From the NCBI RefSeq assembly GCF_900100715.1, contig NZ_FNCA01000001.1, positions 484,186 to 548,185 on the forward strand: a DNA stretch of 64,000 nucleotides. Direction: 5' to 3'. The notes below the pieces were generated by a model. It was not told the DNA's origin. It saw only the letters and a program-made list of their open reading frames with translations, and did not search any database. This document shows, piece after piece, positions 58,442 through 64,000 of the stretch. Position 1 is the first letter of the stretch, and every line of letters starts with the position of its first letter. The stretch comes from Methanolobus vulcani. GTDB taxonomy: Archaea; Halobacteriota; Methanosarcinia; Methanosarcinales; Methanosarcinaceae. Position numbers and translations under genes: made by a program.

Positions 58442-61400
58442 ATGGCAAATTCAAAATTCGAACTAAATGAACAACAAAAAAAGGAACTCTCTGATATTTT
58501 CGGTAGAGGAGTCAATTTTAAAGATAAGGAAAGACACTTTTACACACATGACGTGGGAGCTTTGCCTTTACTAATAAAAACAATGGTTGGCAAATCCAAG
58601 CCTGCAGCTATTGTAAAAGTAAGAAACGAAGAAAAAGCTGTAGAACTTATTAATTTTGCACGTAAATACAAAATCCCGGTAGTACCAAGGGCAGGAGCCT
58701 CTTCTGGATACGGCGGGATTATTCCTACCAAAGGAGGAATTATTGCCGATGTTACTCCTATGAGACATATAATCAATCTTGATAAGGATAATCTCAGGGT
58801 TACAGTTGGTGCAGGTTCCGTTTGGTATAACCTGGAAGAAAAGCTTAACGAAGAAGGACTCGCAGTTCAGGCTGTCCCTTCAAGCGCAATGTCCGCAACC
58901 GTTGGTGGCTGGCTTGCCCAGAACGGTGTGGGTTATGGAAGTTATGAATACGGATGGTCACAGGACACAATGGAATCTGCAAGGGTTGTCCTGCCAAGCG
59001 GTGAGGTAAAGGATTTCTCAGGTGAAGAACTCGGTAAGATCATCGGAACCATGGGGACCACCGGAATAATTACACAGGTTACACTTAAACTGAGAAAATA
59101 CGAAAAGACTGCCGCAATCTCTGCAAAATTCCCTGACGCTTCTTCAATGAAGAAAGCTATCAAGATGGTAGGGGACAAAAAAGTCCCAGTCTGGGCGATC
59201 TCATTCTTAAACCCTCAATGGGCTGATATGAAGAACAAGGCCCCGTACAAGACTCACTACGGTGAGACTGTTGACGAACACAGGCCGGAACTGCCACTCT
59301 CTTATATATGCAATTTTGCCTATCCGGTATCAAGGGATGTAAGTGCCCTTGAAGAAATTATCAAGGAAGCTGGCGGAGAGATCCTGCCTGATGAAATTGC
59401 AGAACATGAAACACAGGAATGGTTCAGGTCAATGAAGGTAAAGAGACTTGGCCCTTCATTTATTCCTGCTGAAGTTGTTGTGCCTGTGGACAAGATTGAT
59501 ACAGTGTTCAATGAGATCGAGAAAAAGATAGGTCTCCCTGTACTTGTTGAAGGAATGGTCACAAAGGGGGAGGAAGCTATCATGCTTTGTTTCATGCCTC
59601 ATTCGGAAAGGTCATTCAAGTATAACCTTGCTTTCCCGCTTGCCCTGAGTATCGTTAAGATTGCAGAGGAGAATGGTGGAAGAATCTACGCTTCAGGTCT
59701 TTACTTTGCAAGTCAGGCTGAAAAAGTTTACAGGGACCGGTTCAAACTCATCAAGGACTTCAAGAAACAGGTTGACCCTGAAGACATAATGAACCCTGAA
59801 ACAATGACAGGCAAGTCCATGATTAACACAGGACTTTCCATGGCAAAGGCATTCGAGCCAATGGCACGTATGGTCGGAAACATGTCCGGCGTCGGCCATC
59901 AGGAATTCAAGGATGAGAAAGGACTGCCCGGAGACATCATCTCACATGCGTTTACCTGCGCACAGTGTGGTTATTGTGTAAATGAATGTGACCAGTACTA
60001 CGGACGCGGCTGGGAATCACAGTCACCTCGTGGTAAGTGGTTCTTCATTAAGGAATACCTGGCAGGAAAAATGCCACTTGATCAGGAGCAGGTTGACACG
60101 TTCCTTGCTTGTACCACCTGTGAAATGTGTGACTATTACTGCCAGCTTGACCTGCCAATTGAACGTTCGTGGATGACCCTGAGAGAGAACTTTGTCCAGA
60201 AGAGAGGCATGATGACAATTCCTCCGTTTGAGATCATGGCTCAGAGTCTGGACAATCAGAGGAACATCTGGGCAAATTACAGGGTTGACAGGGACAAATG
60301 GATACCCGATGACCTCAGGCCAAAGATAAAGGATAAGGCAGAGATTGCTTACTTTGCAGGATGTACTGCCTCCTTTGTTGAGAAGGATGTTGCTGTGGGA
60401 ACTGCAAGGCTGCTTGATGAAGCAGGAATCGAGTTCACAACCCTTGGTGACAAGGAAGCATGCTGTGGAATACCCATGCTTGTTGCCGGAAAGTGGGATG
60501 TGTTTGAGAGAATCCTGAAAATGAATATTGCCAATATGCAGAAAGCAGGTGCAAAGACCGTTGTAACTTCATGTCCTGCATGCCTGCTCATGTGGAGGAC
60601 AATCTATCCACAGTGGGCTGAGAAGCTTGGAATGGAGTTTGATATTGAGGCAAGACATTACTCAGAAGTTCTCATGGATAAGCTGGATGTTCTCAAGCCA
60701 AAGTTCAAGGTGCCACTGAACAAGACTGTTGCATGGCATGACTCATGTCACATAGGCAGGGCAGGTGCAGGAGTATATGATGCACCACGTGAACTGCTCA
60801 AGGCAATTCCGGGAATTGAATTCAAGGAAATGGAGCACAACCGTGAGAAAGCACTCTGCTGTGGTTCCGTTGTAACTCTTATTGATGAACCGAAGATCGC
60901 ATCAAAGATCGGCAATGTACGTCTTCAGGAAGCTGTGGATCAGGATGCTGACATTATGGCTGCACTCTGTCCATGCTGTGTTGTCCAGTTCAGGGTGGCT
61001 GCCAGAGAGAACAATGTCAATGTAGAGATACAGGACCTTGGTGCACTTGCTGCCCGCAGTCTTGGATATGACATACCTGACACAACCAACGATGCTCTTG
61101 CTGCATGGGCAGTGTTCGAGAAGATGATTGACCTGATGGAGCCGGAGAACATGACCGAGATGATGGTTGAACTGCTACCTGATATGATCGGAGCGATGCC
61201 ATCATACATGCAGGCAATGATGAAGACAGTAAAATACGTACCGGGCATGGACTCACTCATGAAGCCTATGATGCCGGTAATGATGCCTATGCTCATGCCT
61301 TCAATTATGCCAAAGGTCATGCCAAAAATGCTGAAGGCTGTTGAGAAGAGAGTACCGATGCCGGATTACATGCTCGAGCAGATGCCTGACCTCATGCCAG

Positions 61401-61489
61401 ATGCAATGGGTAATCTTCTGCCTAACATGCTTCCGCAGCTCATACCTCTGCTGACACCGAAGATGATTGCGTATATTAAGGCTAACTGA
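58442..61489 (+). CDS. FAD/FMN-dependent dehydrogenase fused to Fe-S and CCG domains (D-lactate/glycolate dehydrogenase type)
   Basis: Giant fusion of about 1015 aa. An N-terminal FAD_binding_4 domain (about 40-225, PRAGASSGYGGIIP) and FAD-linked oxidase C-terminal domain (about 230-465) come first. A ferredoxin-like part follows with CAQCGYCVNEC (about 505-515) and CTTCEMCDYYC (about 557-567). Two CCG domains come next (CTAS, ACCGIP, SCPAC about 640-715; DSCHIG, LCCGS, LCPCC about 766-850), as in GlpC/HdrB/LldE. The C-terminal 100 residues are Met/Pro-rich. Probably oxidises a 2-hydroxyacid and passes electrons through Fe-S clusters to a quinone-like or thiol acceptor. An ATG at 58430 would add 4 residues. 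Confidence 0.85.
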   Translation: MANSKFELNEQQKKELSDIFGRGVNFKDKERHFYTHDVGALPLLIKTMVGKSKPAAIVKVRNEEKAVELINFARKYKIPVVPRAGASSGYGGIIPTKGGIIADVTPMRHIINLDKDNLRVTVGAGSVWYNLEEKLNEEGLAVQAVPSSAMSATVGGWLAQNGVGYGSYEYGWSQDTMESARVVLPSGEVKDFSGEELGKIIGTMGTTGIITQVTLKLRKYEKTAAISAKFPDASSMKKAIKMVGDKKVPVWAISFLNPQWADMKNKAPYKTHYGETVDEHRPELPLSYICNFAYPVSRDVSALEEIIKEAGGEILPDEIAEHETQEWFRSMKVKRLGPSFIPAEVVVPVDKIDTVFNEIEKKIGLPVLVEGMVTKGEEAIMLCFMPHSERSFKYNLAFPLALSIVKIAEENGGRIYASGLYFASQAEKVYRDRFKLIKDFKKQVDPEDIMNPETMTGKSMINTGLSMAKAFEPMARMVGNMSGVGHQEFKDEKGLPGDIISHAFTCAQCGYCVNECDQYYGRGWESQSPRGKWFFIKEYLAGKMPLDQEQVDTFLACTTCEMCDYYCQLDLPIERSWMTLRENFVQKRGMMTIPPFEIMAQSLDNQRNIWANYRVDRDKWIPDDLRPKIKDKAEIAYFAGCTASFVEKDVAVGTARLLDEAGIEFTTLGDKEACCGIPMLVAGKWDVFERILKMNIANMQKAGAKTVVTSCPACLLMWRTIYPQWAEKLGMEFDIEARHYSEVLMDKLDVLKPKFKVPLNKTVAWHDSCHIGRAGAGVYDAPRELLKAIPGIEFKEMEHNREKALCCGSVVTLIDEPKIASKIGNVRLQEAVDQDADIMAALCPCCVVQFRVAARENNVNVEIQDLGALAARSLGYDIPDTTNDALAAWAVFEKMIDLMEPENMTEMMVELLPDMIGAMPSYMQAMMKTVKYVPGMDSLMKPMMPVMMPMLMPSIMPKVMPKMLKAVEKRVPMPDYMLEQMPDLMPDAMGNLLPNMLPQLIPLLTPKMIAYIKAN

Positions 61490-61497
61490 AATTGAGA

Positions 61498-61525
61498 AAA
61501 AGGCCATTGGCCTTTTACTTTTATT
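61498..61525 (+). terminator. terminator after the large Fe-S flavoprotein gene
   Basis: AAAAGGCC (61498-61505) pairs perfectly with GGCCTTTT (61509-61516), loop ATT, followed by T-rich ACTTTTATTTTAC. Starts 9 bases after the stop codon. Confidence 0.75.
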
Positions 61526-61600
61526 TTACTTTTTTGATAATAAACCGAATCCAGTCCCTGCGACAATGTTATTTCAAAAAGAACAATATCCTATATTGAA

Positions 61601-62167
61601 ATGACGTACGAGATCGCCCTTAACAAAGCATGGGATAAGATTGCAGCGCTGGCTTCTTCGAAGAAATATACAGTGAAGTATTTTACAGACATTTATGAAG
61701 TAAGGATATCTGACAGGATGATGCTGTCGATATCATCTGATACCCCTGCCAGTGAAGACATAGCCATACTCGTTCTTCACTACCTTACAGGATTTTTGAA
61801 GTATGGATATAACCCGAAAGAAGAATGGATATCATTCAAAGATATTAAGGGCGGGCAGAGTTATTACCCAGCTTATCAGGAAAATACGATTAAACCAATA
61901 TTGGAAAAATTTAAAGAGAAAACTGATGATCTGATAAGTTATCTGACAGAAAGTCTTGAAGGCAGGATTGTAAAAGGCGGTGATGTCACGGTAGAGCTGC
62001 CAACCTTTTCGGATGTTTACATTAGGATGGTTCTCTGGCATGGGGACGATGAGTTTGCACCTGAAGTAACAATACTATTTGACAGGGAACTTACTGAAAT
62101 CATTCCCTCAGAGGATATTGCAGTTTTGCTATTCAATCTGGCAAAAAGGATTAGTGATGAATTATAA
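61601..62167 (+). CDS. DUF3786 family protein
   Basis: 188 aa. The sequence fits DUF3786: ALNKAWDKIAAL at the N-terminus, LHYLTGFLKYGYNPKEEWISFKD (parts, about residues 57-79), GGQSYYPAYQENTIKPI and the C-terminal LFNLAKRI. The family occurs mainly in methanogens and acetogens, and has no established function. No ribosome site is seen before ATG, so initiation may be leaderless. It stands alone between a terminator and AT-rich DNA. Confidence 0.75.
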   Translation: MTYEIALNKAWDKIAALASSKKYTVKYFTDIYEVRISDRMMLSISSDTPASEDIAILVLHYLTGFLKYGYNPKEEWISFKDIKGGQSYYPAYQENTIKPILEKFKEKTDDLISYLTESLEGRIVKGGDVTVELPTFSDVYIRMVLWHGDDEFAPEVTILFDRELTEIIPSEDIAVLLFNLAKRISDEL

Positions 62168-62368
62168 TATTACTTTTGAATTGGCTTACCGGCCGTAATG
62201 CTGCAGTAGTCAGTTCTTGTCTTGTCAGGGATTTCTGATTAGTCGGCATAATAGGAAAAAAACTTCCTTCACCTTCACAAAATGCCGGTAATACCGAGAT
62301 CGCATATAAGTTAAAAAGAGATTTTTAGATAGCTATTGGAAACTTTTCCTTAGGGTGTTTAGGCAGCA

Positions 62369-62635
62369 CTAAGAATTAATTACTAAATATGTATCCCATA
62401 TGGCATAGACAATAAAAACCAACGCTAAAAAAACAATACCATGTTCAATAGAAACCATAATTTTCTGCATGTATTCATATCTTTCTTTCTTTTTTGGGTA
62501 GCTGTTTAACAGTGGATGACTATTTTTATATTCAGACAATGCAGTAAACCAAGCAGTAGTTATGGTTCCTAAAAAGAATCCTAACACGATCCATAAAACA
62601 GAAATCGCAAAATCTGCCATCACCCCAATACCCAT
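62369..62635 (-). CDS. small membrane protein of unknown function
   Basis: 88 aa with two membrane helices (ISVLWIVLGFFLGTITTAWF, about residues 10-29, and IVFLALVFIVYAIWDTYLVI, about 67-86) separated by a charged loop with YPKKKERYEYMQK. ATG at 62635 or at codon 6. No family recognised. Flanked by AT-rich non-coding DNA (62168-62368 and 62636-62850 hold no gene I can support). Confidence 0.6.
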   Translation of the reverse strand: MGIGVMADFAISVLWIVLGFFLGTITTAWFTALSEYKNSHPLLNSYPKKKERYEYMQKIMVSIEHGIVFLALVFIVYAIWDTYLVINS

Positions 62636-62850
62636 TTAGATACCCATATAATTTAATAATGATGCATTAAAACTTACAGAGTTAAAAACATGTCGATTTA
62701 CTTTATTTGATGAAACAGGAAGTAATCAACAATTCAATAACAAAGTTCAAGGTTCTGGATAGCCTTGCAGTAAAACGGAAATTATTTAAAATGAGAAAGG
62801 GGTTTTCAAGATACTAACAAACGTTTTTCCTCCACTTGTCAAATAATGAT

Positions 62851-63252
62851 TTATATTATAGGAATATCCGACTTTTTTCTCATGTACAGCATCACTACAA
62901 AAATAGTTGCCATACCACCAAGTTCATTCATCAAATGACTAAATTCAATATCAAGGAAGTATGTTGTTATCATAACAGCAAACCAGATGAAAATAGCAAT
63001 TACTATGCTTTTGAAATCAGTCCTATATTCTATTTTCTTTTCCTCATCATCTTCTTTAACTATGATTCCTGATAAAAAATAAGCAAAAAGGAACACTAAA
63101 AAAATAACAGGCCCAAGTATCATCCAGAAGTAAAACTGAGATAGTTCTGGTAAAGCGTTTCTGAAAAATATGAGGACTATACTAAGAAGAAATCCTCCCG
63201 CCCCACCCATTATTCTATCACGTATTGTTATTCTTCGTTTCATCAACCACAC
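62851..63252 (-). CDS. membrane protein of unknown function
   Basis: 133 aa with four predicted helices (about residues 20-32, 40-62, 84-100 and 110-126) and a short acidic cytoplasmic loop IVKEDDEEKKIEY. Start ATG 63252 or codon 4. No family is recognised, but composition and helices argue for a real protein; the plus-strand ORF at 62836-63072 is its shadow. Confidence 0.65.
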   Translation of the reverse strand: MWLMKRRITIRDRIMGGAGGFLLSIVLIFFRNALPELSQFYFWMILGPVIFLVFLFAYFLSGIIVKEDDEEKKIEYRTDFKSIVIAIFIWFAVMITTYFLDIEFSHLMNELGGMATIFVVMLYMRKKSDIPII

Positions 63253-63523
63253 CCATCATTAATATAGATAATTGATACATTTTTCACTAATATATTTGAA
63301 AATATTAACTAAGTAATGATACTTATACTTGCTGACATGGCCACTTGTTATTGGCGTAGAAGATAAATGCCACTATTTTGATTTCTTCCCTTATTTAGCG
63401 ACAACGGAGATTTTAATGATCTGTTCACGCCTTTCCCATATACAATATTTTTCGCCAATGCTTTGAATTTGAAATGAAAATAAAGTTCTTAAAGGACAAT
63501 AACAATATAAAAGAGGCGAAAGT

Positions 63524-63629
63524 ATGAGTATGGAAGAACAGATTGTCAGCATATGCTGGTTTATTTTCCTTATTTACTGGATCATCAGCGCAAGGTCCGT
63601 TAAATCTACAAAAGAAACAAAAAAAGGGC
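63524..63629 (+). pseudogene. isoprenylcysteine carboxyl methyltransferase-like gene, truncated by an IS
   Basis: The first 34 codons (EEQIVSICWFIFLIYWIISA, then RSVKSTKETKK) look like the N-terminal membrane helix of ICMT-family methyltransferases. The frame is then lost where the IS1-family element begins (about 63627). GAGGCGAAAG lies before the ATG. The rest of the gene would lie beyond the IS, outside the window. Confidence 0.55.
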
Positions 63630-64000
63630 ATTGTTACTCAAACATAGTTAGCTCTTTATTTCTGAATTTCATTAACAGTAGGACAGAGTACCGCAGCATT
63701 TCAATACTCTTTGTATAACACTTGGACTTTCTTCTCAACCTTGCCAGAAAATGCCTAAATATACTATTATATCCTTCTACAGTATATGTTTCTGCTTTGG
63801 ATCGAGTATGAATCGCCGCTGGAAGAAACTCTGCATATGCTTTCCAGTGATCCGTCATGACTTCTTTTATCTCAATATCCTTTAATTTGTCCCAGAGTTG
63901 TATTCCAGTTTCTGTGCCTCTGCTGCCAAAAGAACAGTTGATGAACCTTTTCCCAACTCTATCAATAGCAATCCAGATCCAGCAATATTTTTTTTGTTGC
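63627..64000 (-). mobile_element. IS1-family element, one end, running off the window
   Basis: The terminus is near GGGCATTGTTACTCAAACATAG (GGGCATTGTTACTC at 63626-63639), interrupting the ICMT-like gene. The transposase reads outward on the minus strand through the window edge. Confidence 0.7.
63634..64000 (-). CDS. IS1-family transposase, C-terminal part (partial)
   Basis: The frame is open from the window edge (starts QQKKYCWIWIAIDRVGKRF) to the stop at 63634, about 121 aa. It has the IS1 InsB catalytic pattern: Asp in WIWIAIDRVG, Asp in VMTDHWKAYAEFLP and Glu in TYTVEGYNSIFRHFLARL, then the basic RRKSKCYTKS. The N-terminal part lies outside the window. The internal ATG at 63858 is not the real start. 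Confidence 0.85.
   Translation of the reverse strand, partial: QQKKYCWIWIAIDRVGKRFINCSFGSRGTETGIQLWDKLKDIEIKEVMTDHWKAYAEFLPAAIHTRSKAETYTVEGYNSIFRHFLARLRRKSKCYTKSIEMLRYSVLLLMKFRNKELTMFE

Noticed and set aside
62836..63072. 78-aa plus-strand ORF near 62.9 kb
   Set aside because: Antisense to a four-helix membrane protein with better coding logic.

Overview
The window looks like chromosomal DNA of a methanogenic archaeon of the Methanosarcinales, most likely a methylotrophic, archaellated relative of Methanolobus or Methanococcoides (inference). The reasons are split archaeal RNA polymerase genes (rpoH-rpoB2-rpoB1-rpoA1-rpoA2), the archaeal CoA route (pantoate kinase plus phosphopantothenate synthetase), an archaellin, geranylgeranyl reductase, FmdE and FwdC-like proteins, a methanogen-type small Dsr-like protein, TATA-box promoters and AT-rich intergenic DNA.

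Layout. 1-2.6 kb: archaellin, a GNAT acetyltransferase and a MntA/HepT toxin-antitoxin pair. 2.7-9.9 kb: CoA biosynthesis (coaBC, pantoate kinase, phosphopantothenate synthetase) with an SPFH membrane protein between its genes, then an HD hydrolase, a DadD-type deaminase and an S-adenosyl/S-inosylhomocysteine hydrolase, which together would recycle SAM by-products. 10.3-23.9 kb: tRNA-Lys, RNA polymerase, L30e, NusA, S12, S7, EF-2, EF-1A and S10, closed by three consecutive perfect hairpins. rpoB2 has no ATG, GTG or TTG start; ATA is the best candidate. 24-25.7 kb: sulfide:quinone-reductase-like flavoprotein with a DUF1641 partner. 25.7-29.2 kb: MASE3-type histidine kinase, then an E1-like MoeB/ThiF enzyme, an HTH regulator and a ubiquitin-like sulfur carrier ending in GG. 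The regulator and the carrier share CACAATTGTG operators placed identically to their TATA boxes, and the carrier has a long 5' leader that folds as a tRNA-like module followed by two perfect hairpins. 29.3-40.5 kb: tRNA-Arg, an alpha/beta hydrolase, a HAD hydrolase with a geranylgeranyl reductase, an ACT regulator, a Re-citrate-synthase-like enzyme, a large lectin/PKD surface protein, FmdE and a TauE permease.

40.6-48.3 kb is an accessory island. It has a DUF234 ATPase between two 87-bp repeats that encode the C-terminus of an isocitrate/isopropylmalate-type dehydrogenase, two parts of an IS5-type element around AT-rich cargo (a secreted protein, a tiny hydrophobic peptide and broken genes), and a bacterial-type monomeric NADP isocitrate dehydrogenase with its own intrinsic terminator. 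The simplest reading is that a bacterial isocitrate dehydrogenase replaced a native one whose 3' end is still visible beside the IS.

48.5-64 kb: a small membrane protein, TatD-like hydrolase, glycerate kinase, PEBP lipoprotein, PspC, and a redox cluster divergent from a Cys-rich HxlR regulator (Dsr-like siroheme protein, CGGC protein that needs an ATT start, ferredoxin, GXGXG beta-helix protein). These are followed by a PhnD-like sensor kinase, pyruvate kinase, a large lactate/glycolate-dehydrogenase-type FAD/Fe-S fusion with a Met/Pro-rich tail, DUF3786, two membrane proteins, and an isoprenylcysteine methyltransferase cut off by an IS1-family element that runs off the window. No CRISPR array, replication origin or rRNA was seen.
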